From JBBDNC01 sp040877875 (lineage in GTDB: Bacteria > Bacteroidota > Rhodothermia > Balneolales > Balneolaceae): a stretch of DNA of 13,784 nucleotides. Shown one piece after another: positions 1 through 7,977 of this stretch. The stretch is taken from positions 1 to 13,784 of the forward strand of contig JBBDNC010000165.1 of NCBI GenBank assembly GCA_040877875.1, given 5' to 3'. The notes under the pieces were generated by a model, which was given only the letters and a program-made list of their open reading frames with translations, made no database searches and had not been told where the DNA came from. A program made the position numbers and the translations under genes. Positions within the stretch are counted from its first letter, which is position 1. The number at the start of each line of letters is the position of its first letter.

Positions 1-1144
1 CCGCTTTATATTGATTAAACGGTATTTTGTATCTGAAATCAACATAATCTTCTTCGATCAGAATCTCCAGACGATCTTTCACTTTTCTTATCCCGATCCC
101 CCTTTCGGCCGAAACATACAAGGCATCCGGGTACATTTTTTTCAATTCCGAAAGCTCGGCAGGCTCAATCTTGTCTATTTTATTAAAGACCAGGACTTTT
201 TTCTTATCCCTGATCCCAATTTCGTCCAGAGTCCTCTCCACCACATCAATATACTCTTCGATGGATGGAGATGCAGCATCCACAATGTGCAGCATGATAT
301 CGGATTCCCGTACTTCATCAAGGGTTGACTTAAAACTCTCAATCAGATTGTGCGGAAGCTTCCGGATGAACCCTACCGTATCGGAAAGCAAGACCGTATG
401 ATTTATAAGATTCAATCGCCTAACCGTAGAATCCAGTGTTGCAAACAAACGGTCCTCAGCCAGTACTTCTGTCTCTGTCAGGGTATTCATCAGTGTGGAT
501 TTCCCTGCATTGGTGTATCCGACAAGCGAAATTCTTTTCAGATCTCCTCTCCCTTTTCTTTGGGTGGTTCGCTGAATGTCCAGTTTTTCAATCTTATCCT
601 TTAGTACCGAAATTCGTTTCCCGATCAACCGCCGGTCCGTTTCAATCTGGGTCTCACCGGGCCCTTTCGTACCGATTCCACCTTTTTGGCGGGACAAGTG
701 AGTCCAGAAACGGGTAAGCCTCGGAAGCAGATATTGCAACTGGGCCAGTTCCACCTGGGTTTTTGCCGCGGAAGTCTTGGCACGGGAGGCAAAAATATCA
801 AGAATCAATCCGCTGCGATCCAGGACCTTGGCTTTAGTACCTTGTTCAACATTCCGGATTTGAGTTGCCGTCAAATCGTCATCAAATATAATCGCATCGA
901 TATTTTTTTCACCGACAATGCGCTTGAGTTCACGGACCTTGCCCTTACCAACATAGCTAGTCGGATCCGGATGAACACGGTTCTGCAAGATCTTTTCAAC
1001 GGTGTCCGCACCGGCAGTATCCGCCAGCAACTCCAGCTCATCTATATATTCGAGAGCTTGCCAGCGGAGGGTTTCAGCACCATATACTCCCACCAGGATA
1101 GCTCTTTCCTTTTCTAACTCATTCGATGAAACTTCTTCTATCAA
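1..1144 (-). CDS. hflX: GTPase HflX (3' end cut off by the window edge)
   Basis: HflX is a translation-factor-class GTPase that binds the 50S ribosomal subunit and splits or rescues stalled ribosomes. The translated minus strand gives 381 codons without a stop. The N-terminal HflX domain carries the family hallmark DRSGLILDIFASRA (about residues 109-122) and the glycine-rich linker GGIGTKGPGETQIETDRR (about 155-172). The G domain follows, with G1 GYTNAGKST (about 208-216), G3 DTVGF (about 254) and G4 NKID (about 318). The frame is closed by TAA at 1151-1153, and the only start codon before the conserved region is TTG at 1142-1144. It has GGAG at 1154-1157, nine bases upstream, so I chose TTG. 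The C-terminus lies beyond position 1; the family is usually about 380-440 residues, so little is missing. The gene follows a BatA-like/membrane protein pair after 118 bases. Confidence 0.95.
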   Translation of the reverse strand, partial: MIEEVSSNELEKERAILVGVYGAETLRWQALEYIDELELLADTAGADTVEKILQNRVHPDPTSYVGKGKVRELKRIVGEKNIDAIIFDDDLTATQIRNVEQGTKAKVLDRSGLILDIFASRAKTSAAKTQVELAQLQYLLPRLTRFWTHLSRQKGGIGTKGPGETQIETDRRLIGKRISVLKDKIEKLDIQRTTQRKGRGDLKRISLVGYTNAGKSTLMNTLTETEVLAEDRLFATLDSTVRRLNLINHTVLLSDTVGFIRKLPHNLIESFKSTLDEVRESDIMLHIVDAASPSIEEYIDVVERTLDEIGIRDKKKVLVFNKIDKIEPAELSELKKMYPDALYVSAERGIGIRKVKDRLEILIEEDYVDFRYKIPFNQYKA

Positions 1145-1153
1145 ACAGTTTTA

Positions 1154-1204
1154 CTCCGATCATTTTATAAATAACCAATAATACTAAACAACGTTTCGTA
1201 ACAA
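1154..1204 (-). promoter_or_regulatory. Candidate hflX promoter and ribosome binding site
   Basis: On the minus strand TTG (1202-1204), 18 bases, then TATTATTG (1176-1183) resemble the Bacteroidota promoter pattern TTG-N(17-23)-TAnnTTTG, with one mismatch in the second box. A short leader containing GGAG (1154-1157) then leads to the TTG start at 1144. This would let hflX be transcribed apart from the two genes upstream. The match is short and found by eye, so it is a candidate only. Confidence 0.35.
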
Positions 1205-1262
1205 CCTCTTACATTACTTCTCCCGGCCTTAATCGGGTTTACACTTGCACAAGCCGATTCGT

Positions 1263-1853
1263 TTAATCAAAGGCACCAACATTAAAAATCAATTCTGAAT
1301 TCGGACTCATCGACTTGCCGAGTTTGTAAGATACAATTTTTTTAAAATCTTCAAGTTTATGAGAAGGAATATTCAATTCCAGGCGAATACAGGTATTTTC
1401 TCTTCTTTGATCCGGATGCCGGTTCTGATAAATAAAAACAAATTCGGAATTTCTATCATTCTTTTTTTCAACATAATCGGTCATCTGATGCCAGGCAACC
1501 GTCTGGGAAGGGTCATTGATATTTTTTACAATCCCGTTGTCTGTAATAAAACGTTTGGATGCCAGGTAACTTGCCAAAAACCAGTTAAACCCAATCCACC
1601 CGTATCCCGCTACAATTGGGTAGTACTGTGTATACCCGTTATGATAGACGATTCCTCCCAATGCAAGAGTCGAACACAGAAATAATGTGGCAAATAAAGG
1701 GTATCCCCCGATCTTGCCGGCTTTCCAGCTCAACCTCACGTTCCGGAGGCGGACCACATTCAGTATGGAATAGGCCGAAAAAAAAGTCGCTCCGAGCGTA
1801 ATCATCGCCAGCAGCAATACAAAAAAGCTATGGATATCGGTTGATATGAGCAT
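1263..1853 (-). CDS. Membrane protein with C-terminal PH-like domain
   Basis: Unnamed 196-residue protein. Three hydrophobic stretches suggest membrane helices at about residues 10-34, 48-70 and 76-98. The soluble tail (about 100-196) has the pattern RFITDNGIVKNI, a tryptophan in AWHQM, alternating hydrophobic strands (EFVFIYQN, IRLELNI) and a final amphipathic helix (KLEDFKKIVSYKL). This resembles the bacterial PH-like domains found in small membrane proteins; that likeness is inferred from the pattern alone. The ATG (1851-1853) shares one base with the TAA of the vWA gene upstream (TAATG), which implies translational coupling and a joint role in the cytoplasmic membrane. The function is unknown. 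Confidence 0.8.
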   Translation of the reverse strand: MLISTDIHSFFVLLLAMITLGATFFSAYSILNVVRLRNVRLSWKAGKIGGYPLFATLFLCSTLALGGIVYHNGYTQYYPIVAGYGWIGFNWFLASYLASKRFITDNGIVKNINDPSQTVAWHQMTDYVEKKNDRNSEFVFIYQNRHPDQRRENTCIRLELNIPSHKLEDFKKIVSYKLGKSMSPNSELIFNVGAFD

Positions 1854-3970
1854 TAATGAATGGTTTCAGCTTTATATAAACGAGCAACCAATGTCTCGGT
1901 TAATAATAAAAAGATTGCAAAAATGATAAACCAGTACCAGATTTCTTGTCCAAAACTGGCTCGCTGCATCTGTTCGGCAACTTCTGACTCACTTCCGATG
2001 ACCTTGCGAACCGTTACACGATCAAAATGAGGGCGCAGTAATTCTTCCAGCTCCCGGTTTGTTAACGGATTAAAATCAGACTCCATTGCATGCTGATTTA
2101 CAGAAACATAATCTTTTTCCCCATCTGCATGGACCGTAATCCGTCCGGGCCTCCATTCTTGTGCTTCATATACGATCTGCAGACCCTGATGAGTCACTTC
2201 CCGGTCCGGGACAACCTGCTGCCCGTCCACCTCAAGATAGACTTCTTCCGGATTCCCCGACAATTCATAGACAAACACTTCACCTAACAGGTGCTCACTC
2301 AACCCTCCCGCCTCTTCAGTTGCCAGGTAGAGAACCGTTCGGTAAAAAAGAGGTGCGAACAGGGGTTTAACCGGAAAATTTGACCAGCCGGGATCAGCCC
2401 CGATAGACGAGATCATCACCCTGCCGGACCCAAATTGCTGCTCCATTAAAATTGGCAAATCGGTTTCAGAACTCAAAATCGTATACTTCCCTCCAGAGGC
2501 AGCCGTTTCCAAATGGTAGTAATAATAGAGTTCCGGCAGGTTGATCCTCAGGTCTTCCTCCTCTCCTTTATCAAAAATATCCTTCAGAACCGGATGTCCT
2601 TCCCGTATGGGCGCAATTTGATCGATAGGCTGAAACGACCCATACCCTCCCTGAAGATTTGTAAACCGCCCGGCCTGGGTCCGTTCCAAAAAACGATTAT
2701 AAGATCGGAGGTTCCCGTCGGCAGAGGGTAAAAAGAAGACTCCGCCTCCCTGTTGAATAAACTGAATGAGTTCGTCTATTGCATATTCAGGTATCTCATG
2801 CACACCATCCAGTATCACTGCATCCCATCCCTGAGGATCTCCGGTGAGTCCCTCTTCCCAATTTCGGCGCTCTACCTCCAGCAGCTCACTACCCGATACG
2901 GCCGCATCGATCATCGGATTCAGGAAGGACCTGAAGCCCGACCGGGAATCGTGTTCTCCCTGAATCAGTAAAATCCGCCGCTTTTCAGGAATGTGTATCG
3001 TTACATATCTACGGTTATCAAACGTCAGTTCATCTCCTTCGAGAATCAGAGTCCTGTTCACAGGTATATCATCGGTCATGACTTCAAAAAGGTATTCGGA
3101 CTCTTGTCCCGGATCAAGGGTTACGGCATGCTGGCCTTCGATTTCCCCCTCACGTTCCAGACTCAAAAAATGATTTTGCACTTCCGAATCCCCATAGTTT
3201 TTCACATAAACCCTCAACTGTACCGGTTGTTCGCTGCTCATCAGGGCCCCTTCCAGTTCAACCCGGGTGATAGCCGTATTCGAATTGGACTGATTTTCTT
3301 CCCCAACCGTCACCGCCTGGAGAATCGTTTCCATGTCACCCTTTCCCCTCTCTTTATAAGCTGAAAACTGAGTCGCCTGAGCATCAGTGAGTAAAAAAAG
3401 CTGCTTGGCCGGCTGTGGAGCCTGTTCCAGCCGATACTGCAGTGCAGACAAATTTTCCCGGGTAAAATTGCCCGCATTCAATACCTCCACTTCATCCAGG
3501 TGAGCATAGGCCGCCCGGGGTGAAAACGCCGGCAGATCCATGGCGGATCCATTGGTGGCTTCAATAAATATCCGGTCATCATTGCCCGCCTGTTCAATAA
3601 TTTGACTTGCGATCCGTTTAACCTGATCTATATACGGTCCGTGTTGATCGATCTGATCCATACTCGGACTATTATCAATCAGGATTCCTATAGCTCTGGA
3701 TTGATTTTGTTCCACAGTACCGCCAAATTCAGATGGCAAAAACGGTCGTGCCAAAGCAAGGACAAGCATCAGGACGGCCAAAACCCGCAAGGCCAACAGA
3801 AGCCATTGTTTGATTCGGATTCGTCGAAGTGCACTTGTTTTTAATGATTCAAAGAAAGCAAGCGTGGAAAACCGGACCTTTTTGGGTTTCCGGAAATTGA
3901 TCAGGTGAATGAGCAACGGTACGGCAATCGCTGCCAGACCTAGTAATAAAAATGGATTTAGAAAGCTCAT
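1853..3970 (-). CDS. BatA-like membrane protein with von Willebrand A domain
   Basis: A 705-residue cytoplasmic-membrane protein. The N-terminus (helix at about 4-25, positive stretch RKPKKVRFSTL, helix at about 55-77 ending in ALARPFLP) is the classic BatA/aerotolerance-regulator N-terminal membrane region. A vWA domain follows with an intact metal-site motif DNSPS (D99, S101, S103) and a later LLTDAQ strand end. Next come a beta-rich stretch (about 230-330), a region with a class I glutamine-amidotransferase-like look (ILLIQGE, WDAVILDG, FIQQGGGVFFLP), and a single C-terminal helix (about 677-696). BatA relatives usually sit with MoxR ATPase and DUF58 genes; neither is in this window. It is translationally coupled to the following membrane protein gene. 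The molecular function of this family is poorly defined; protein-complex assembly or envelope stress are guesses. Confidence 0.88.
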   Translation of the reverse strand: MSFLNPFLLLGLAAIAVPLLIHLINFRKPKKVRFSTLAFFESLKTSALRRIRIKQWLLLALRVLAVLMLVLALARPFLPSEFGGTVEQNQSRAIGILIDNSPSMDQIDQHGPYIDQVKRIASQIIEQAGNDDRIFIEATNGSAMDLPAFSPRAAYAHLDEVEVLNAGNFTRENLSALQYRLEQAPQPAKQLFLLTDAQATQFSAYKERGKGDMETILQAVTVGEENQSNSNTAITRVELEGALMSSEQPVQLRVYVKNYGDSEVQNHFLSLEREGEIEGQHAVTLDPGQESEYLFEVMTDDIPVNRTLILEGDELTFDNRRYVTIHIPEKRRILLIQGEHDSRSGFRSFLNPMIDAAVSGSELLEVERRNWEEGLTGDPQGWDAVILDGVHEIPEYAIDELIQFIQQGGGVFFLPSADGNLRSYNRFLERTQAGRFTNLQGGYGSFQPIDQIAPIREGHPVLKDIFDKGEEEDLRINLPELYYYYHLETAASGGKYTILSSETDLPILMEQQFGSGRVMISSIGADPGWSNFPVKPLFAPLFYRTVLYLATEEAGGLSEHLLGEVFVYELSGNPEEVYLEVDGQQVVPDREVTHQGLQIVYEAQEWRPGRITVHADGEKDYVSVNQHAMESDFNPLTNRELEELLRPHFDRVTVRKVIGSESEVAEQMQRASFGQEIWYWFIIFAIFLLLTETLVARLYKAETIH

Positions 3971-4195
3971 TTACAAAAATAGTTCTTACTTTATGCCTCA
4001 TTCAATATGAAACCACGATACTTCAACCATGATTTTGCAACTTGATCTCCACTTATCATATAAACTGAAAAGGTACCTATGATATTTAGTTCCGGTAGTA
4101 AAAACAATCCGGGTATTCCTGTAAAAATTTTCCCATGCACTGTATTGAATAAGCTATGCCTATAACCGAATGTTCACAAACTTATTATTTTTGAA
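3971..4195. other. Divergent intergenic region
   Basis: These 225 AT-rich bases lie between the BatA-like gene (leftwards) and the propeller lipoprotein gene (rightwards). They hold the candidate leftward promoter at 3974-4005 and a rightward TATTTTTG box at 4186-4193, which ends two bases before the TTG start at 4196. I see no TTG at 17-23 bases before the rightward box, no convincing hairpin and no open reading frame of note. Confidence 0.6.
3974..4005 (-). promoter_or_regulatory. Candidate promoter of the BatA-like operon, abutting the start codon
   Basis: On the minus strand TTG (4003-4005), 21 bases, then TATTTTTG (3974-3981) match the Bacteroidota pattern TTG-N(17-23)-TAnnTTTG with no mismatch. 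Only three bases (TAA) separate the second box from the ATG at 3968-3970. If the box works at its usual distance, transcription would start at or just around the ATG, giving a leaderless or near-leaderless mRNA. There is no Shine-Dalgarno-like sequence before the ATG, which agrees with this. Confidence 0.4.
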
Positions 4196-6853
4196 TTGAG
4201 CCGATCCAAGATTTCTACACGCTACATACTGATTCTCCTGATGATTCTGGGATCTCTCAACTCAGGTTGCGGAAACCGGTCCCTCTCCGATTGGTCCCGG
4301 TTAATCCCCGACAAAACACCTTTTTTAATTGTTCCGGAGGAAAACAGTTCCCTGAGTGAGATTCTGGAGAAAAACTATATCCCGGTATTTGAAGACATAA
4401 GTACCTCCGCCGTTCAGTTTACGGGCGAATTACAGATGACTCCCGAAACGGAACTTCCTGTCAAGGTTATTCTCCTCTACCCGGACACCTCGAACGACTG
4501 GCAGCCGGTTTGGGTCACAGAAGCCGGCCCCGAATTGCTGGGGCAGTTGAAAAACCGATATCAAAAACCATTTGCCCAAAACCGGTACTTTTTTAAAGAC
4601 TATACCATCGAAAAACTCTTTATCTCCAACCGGATATTTTTTGCCGTTCGGATCGGCCCCTATACCGTATTTTCCGAATCCAGCCTGGGGATTGAAGATA
4701 TGCTGAGAAGCTATCTCGGAGAACTTCCCACCCTGCATCTGGCCGATGAGCAACCCCTGGCCGGTTCCTATATTGTCAATACTCCCCAACTGGACCGATG
4801 GGTTCAACAATTGGCCCAGGTCAGTTACCGGCCCTCTATAAAGAATGCATTTGACGGCGGAACCCCTGTATCCCTCCGGCCGGTTAACAATAACCCGGAT
4901 GAGATCAACCAAGCAATGGAATGGCGGTTGAGTGGAACTTTTCAGCCCACTGATTCCGCCACCACTCTGATACGCAGTCTTTCGAGCCCTGCCCGGACAA
5001 TCGGACTCGACCATTACATTTCCTCGAACGTTGCAGCATTTTACATTTGTCATCTCGAACCGCGAACTTCCCTTCCCCTTGACATTGAACCGGATTTTGA
5101 GCTGGATCGTTATTTATACACCGAATCTCAAATCTACCAAAACATCGCTTCAACTCTTGGCGACGAGTTAGCCTTCGCCGCGTTTGCAGAATCCGGTTTC
5201 ATGTCGTCCAGTGAGTTTTTATTTCTGCGAGACGTACATCAGCCGGAGTCATTAAGAAATACTTTGAATCAGCTCGAATCAGAAGATCTCCTTACCCGGG
5301 ACGGCAATATCTATACTCTTCGAAGTCGATGGCTTGGCAGGCTCTTCGGATCGGAGCTTGCACCGATTGAGAATTTTTATCTCGGGATTTATGATGAAGC
5401 TGTGGTGATATCAAGAAGCAAAGGCCTGACCGAAAGCGTGGGTTCCGATTCAGAACGAAGAAGGGTCATCTTCTATGAAGATCAATACACCCAAATCAGG
5501 AATCAACTCCCCGAACGCCTGAGTTCCCTGTTATACGTTAACTCTTCCTCGTTCAACAGCTATATTCAGCCCTGGCTTTTCCCTCAGAATTATTTTAGTG
5601 CCCTGAGTACCAACTTTGAGATATTAACCCTTACAACCGAAACAGAGGGACCCGGTCAGCCGGTTCGAATGGAGATAAGCAGTTTTCAGCAAGAAGTCTC
5701 TGACGTACCCTATCGTGACCAATGGATATTTTCGCTCAATGGCGCTCAAATCAGCGGCCCGCCCGTATTGGAAAATATCGGAGGAACACCGAGGGAAGAG
5801 ATCATATTTTCTACACATAACAATTCGGTCTACGCTCTGGCGGCAGACGGCACGATTGTCACCCAAACGGATACAAATGATGACCAGCCGGTTGGATCTC
5901 CGGTGGTATTTGACTGGTATGGCAACAACCAAAACGTGATTCTCCAGGCTGCAGGGAATAAAATCTACGCATGGAATGAAACCGGAAGCCTTTTGCCCAA
6001 TTTCCCGGTCGTATTAAGTGAAAATATCACGACCCCGCTGCAAATCCTTGATATCACAAGAAACGGTATTGCAGAAATACTCGTCGGAACCGCCGACCGT
6101 AATTTTCACATCCTGAATTCAAGGGGAGACCCGATTGCCGGCTGGCCTCAAAAAACCAATACGGTTGTGACCACCAAACCTCTGGTTCAACAACTCGGAC
6201 AGCAGCGGTCAATTTTTGCTTTTGCGGAGAATAGTCTTCACGCATGGAATATCAACGGTTCCCGGCGTGCCGGATTTCCGGTATTTATCGATTCTCAATT
6301 CAACGGATCCCCCGCCAACCATGAGGAGTTTATACTGGGAGCAGCGGCTGACGGCCATCTCTATTCTATTGGAGAACAGGAGCTTTTTGCCGATTCGCTG
6401 GCCGCCTCTGTCTCCGGCGATTCACTGATCATTCAGGGAGTGAATGTTTCCAACAGCAGCCTGAATACTACTCCTTCCGTCCAAAATCAAATGATCCGGG
6501 TAGATGACGAACTCGTTCGTGAGAATCTGATCCTTCTGCAAAGCTCCAACGGGTCGGTCTTTCTGTTGAATTCCGATGGACAATTACGATTCGCACAGAA
6601 CATGGGACAGCCCGGATCCGGGCATTTCCCTCCTGTCCTCACCGACCTGAACAGCAATGGCAGGACGGACGTAGTTGCGCTTGCTGATTTTGGCCGGCTC
6701 TATGCCTGGGACCTGATTTCGGGCGATAGAAACTACGACCTGCCCACTACCGGCATGCGTTTCCCGGTTATTTTCGACCTGAACCGGGATGGCAACAAAG
6801 AACTGATAGGACAAACCCGCGAAGGCCTGCAAACCTGGACAATTTTTAAATAG
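4196..6853 (+). CDS. Lipoprotein with C-terminal beta-propeller repeats
   Basis: An 885-residue predicted lipoprotein. The N-terminus is basic (MSRSKISTRY), then hydrophobic (ILILLMILGSL), then a lipobox-like NSGC, so the mature protein would begin at a cysteine near residue 25 and be lipid-anchored in the envelope. Residues of about 30-505 are an unrecognised region, perhaps related to DUF3352-type Bacteroidota proteins (low certainty). From about 510 to the end there are eight repeats of the form PV-x-D-x4-G-x2-E-I-...-YAW-x3-G, as in FG-GAP/PQQ-type propellers; the last two carry calcium-loop-like segments DLNSNGRTD and DLNRDGNKE. The start is TTG: an in-frame TAA lies at 4163-4165 and no ATG or GTG follows before the signal peptide. 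No Shine-Dalgarno sequence is visible. It is a single gene, divergent from the BatA-like operon and convergent with the epimerase-like gene. Ligand and partner are unknown. Confidence 0.85.
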   Translation: MSRSKISTRYILILLMILGSLNSGCGNRSLSDWSRLIPDKTPFLIVPEENSSLSEILEKNYIPVFEDISTSAVQFTGELQMTPETELPVKVILLYPDTSNDWQPVWVTEAGPELLGQLKNRYQKPFAQNRYFFKDYTIEKLFISNRIFFAVRIGPYTVFSESSLGIEDMLRSYLGELPTLHLADEQPLAGSYIVNTPQLDRWVQQLAQVSYRPSIKNAFDGGTPVSLRPVNNNPDEINQAMEWRLSGTFQPTDSATTLIRSLSSPARTIGLDHYISSNVAAFYICHLEPRTSLPLDIEPDFELDRYLYTESQIYQNIASTLGDELAFAAFAESGFMSSSEFLFLRDVHQPESLRNTLNQLESEDLLTRDGNIYTLRSRWLGRLFGSELAPIENFYLGIYDEAVVISRSKGLTESVGSDSERRRVIFYEDQYTQIRNQLPERLSSLLYVNSSSFNSYIQPWLFPQNYFSALSTNFEILTLTTETEGPGQPVRMEISSFQQEVSDVPYRDQWIFSLNGAQISGPPVLENIGGTPREEIIFSTHNNSVYALAADGTIVTQTDTNDDQPVGSPVVFDWYGNNQNVILQAAGNKIYAWNETGSLLPNFPVVLSENITTPLQILDITRNGIAEILVGTADRNFHILNSRGDPIAGWPQKTNTVVTTKPLVQQLGQQRSIFAFAENSLHAWNINGSRRAGFPVFIDSQFNGSPANHEEFILGAAADGHLYSIGEQELFADSLAASVSGDSLIIQGVNVSNSSLNTTPSVQNQMIRVDDELVRENLILLQSSNGSVFLLNSDGQLRFAQNMGQPGSGHFPPVLTDLNSNGRTDVVALADFGRLYAWDLISGDRNYDLPTTGMRFPVIFDLNRDGNKELIGQTREGLQTWTIFK

Positions 6854-6864
6854 AAGGGGGGCGT

Positions 6865-6890
6865 ACAGTGTGTCAGGGAACAGTGTGTCA
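6865..6890. repeat. Left heptad-periodic repeat arm
   Basis: ACAGTGTGTCA occurs twice, at 6865-6875 and 6880-6890, 15 bases apart. CAG triplets at 6866, 6874 and 6881 are spaced 8 and 7 bases. GGGAACAGTGTGTCA (6876-6890) matches the reverse complement of 7003-7017 at 13 of 15 positions, so this arm is inverted relative to the right arm. Confidence 0.7.
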
Positions 6891-6987
6891 ATGAAACCGG
6901 GGATGGGTTGGATCAGTACATTGGCCTCACCTTCGTACTTTTCACTAAAATAATGATCACTGCCTGATTCCGCCGGTAATTGAAACT

Positions 6988-7019
6988 CTGTAAACTGATA
7001 ACTGACAAACTGTTCACTG
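6988..7019. repeat. Right heptad-periodic repeat arm
   Basis: CTG triplets begin at 6988, 6995, 7002, 7010 and 7017, a spacing of 7, 7, 8 and 7 bases (CTGTAAA, CTGATAA, CTGACAAA, CTGTTCA, CTG). Read on the minus strand it contains GTGAACAGTTTGTCA, nearly the same as the left arm. The arm ends just before the stop codon of the minus-strand epimerase-like gene. It looks like a degenerate short tandem repeat, not a classical terminator: no compact GC-rich stem with a T tract is seen. Confidence 0.7.
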
Positions 7020-7021
7020 TA

Positions 7022-7930
7022 TTACAGGATATCTGCGAGAGCCTCTTCGAGGTTCTCAAATTCAAACTCAAACCCTTTGTCCAGTAACTTTTCAGGGTGG
7101 TTGCGCAAGCTTGTCACGACCGGGCCCGCCCCCTCTCCCAATACGAGTTTCAAGACAAATTCAGGCACCCTGAAAAAGGCCGGACGCCGCATGATACGGC
7201 CCATTACCGAAGCGAGCTCATCCATCGTAGCCGGATTTGGAGCATTGGCATTATAGGGCCCCTCCAGGTTCTCATTTTCGACCGGATATAGAAGTGCCCG
7301 GCACAGATCTTCCATATGAATCCACGGTATGTATTGTTTGCCGTGTCCCACCGGTCCTCCGACAAATAGTTGAAACGGAAGTTTCATCTTGCCTACCATC
7401 CCCCCGTTATCCTGTAGTGCAATTCCCATTCGCGGAATAGCCACCCGGATCCCCAGATCCATGGCCTTTAGCGCTTCAGCCTCCCAGTCCTGACACACTC
7501 TCGCCAAATAATCATCTCCCGGCGGGAAGGATTCATCCACAATGCGATCGCCATTTTCCCCGTAAAAACCTGCGGCAGAAGCGGATATGAACAGACCCGG
7601 CTTTTTATCTGCTTTCTTCATTGCCTCCACCAGCTTCCCCGTTGAATCAATACGGCTTTTATAGATCGACTCCTTTAATTTCTCCGTCCAGCGTACGCCC
7701 ACCAGATTCTGGCCGGCCAGGTTAATGACCCCATCACTTTTTGCGATCTCTCCTGATAAATCGGAGTCCCACTGAATAAATTGCTGATTTGCAGCCTGTT
7801 CTTCCCGATACTGATCAGGGTTACGGGTGATGATGGTCAGGTAATGGCCCTCTTTTAAGAGCCTGCTTCGCAGATAGGTGCCAATAAAGCCTGTTCCCCC
7901 CGTTATCAAAAATCTTAAAGTATTTTCCAT
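7022..7930 (-). CDS. yfcH: TIGR01777-family NAD(P)-dependent epimerase-like protein (YfcH type)
   Basis: A 302-residue member of the extended short-chain dehydrogenase/reductase superfamily. The Rossmann nucleotide-binding motif GGTGFIG is at residues 11-17. The family marks ISASAAGFYG followed by E-N-G-D are present, as is the C-terminal DUF1731 segment (FRVPEFVLKLVLGEGA, then LRNHPEKLLDKGF). The length fits full-size family members of about 295-305. The substrate of the YfcH/TIGR01777 family is not established; older names such as cell-division inhibitor SulA homologue are misleading. It is the last gene of the minus-strand block, 47 bases after the dipeptide epimerase. That gap contains TGTATTTG, a near-match to the Bacteroidota second promoter box, but the nearest TTG is 25 bases upstream, so I do not call a promoter. 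Confidence 0.9.
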   Translation of the reverse strand: MENTLRFLITGGTGFIGTYLRSRLLKEGHYLTIITRNPDQYREEQAANQQFIQWDSDLSGEIAKSDGVINLAGQNLVGVRWTEKLKESIYKSRIDSTGKLVEAMKKADKKPGLFISASAAGFYGENGDRIVDESFPPGDDYLARVCQDWEAEALKAMDLGIRVAIPRMGIALQDNGGMVGKMKLPFQLFVGGPVGHGKQYIPWIHMEDLCRALLYPVENENLEGPYNANAPNPATMDELASVMGRIMRRPAFFRVPEFVLKLVLGEGAGPVVTSLRNHPEKLLDKGFEFEFENLEEALADIL

Positions 7931-7966
7931 AGGTCGATTACAAATACAGATTTCAGGTGATTTACC

Positions 7967-7976
7967 TTGTTAACAA
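7967..7976. repeat. 10-base perfect palindrome TTGTTAACAA
   Basis: A perfect ten-base palindrome directly downstream of the dipeptide epimerase stop codon (7978-7980) and upstream of the TIGR01777 gene. It could be a small operator or chance; there is no T tract that would make it a terminator. Confidence 0.3.
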
Positions 7977-7977
7977 A

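Noticed and set aside
11..1117. Overlapping plus-strand open reading frames of 76-143 codons
   Set aside because: They lie antisense to hflX, whose minus-strand translation shows a complete GTPase; their own products lack any family pattern.
1226..1241. CCCG...CGGG inverted repeat between the membrane protein gene and hflX, considered as a terminator
   Set aside because: The stem is only about four pairs and no T tract follows on the minus strand.
4186..4193. TATTTTTG before the lipoprotein gene as a full promoter
   Set aside because: There is no TTG 17-23 bases upstream, and the predicted start of transcription would fall inside the coding sequence; kept only as part of the leaderless observation.
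4430..5053. 207-codon minus-strand open reading frame
   Set aside because: It is antisense to the N-terminal half of the lipoprotein gene, shows no domain or signal, and its composition looks like reversed coding sequence.
6854..7021. Bidirectional terminator between the convergent genes
   Set aside because: The inverted arms are over 100 bases apart and no compact GC-rich hairpin with a T tract is visible.
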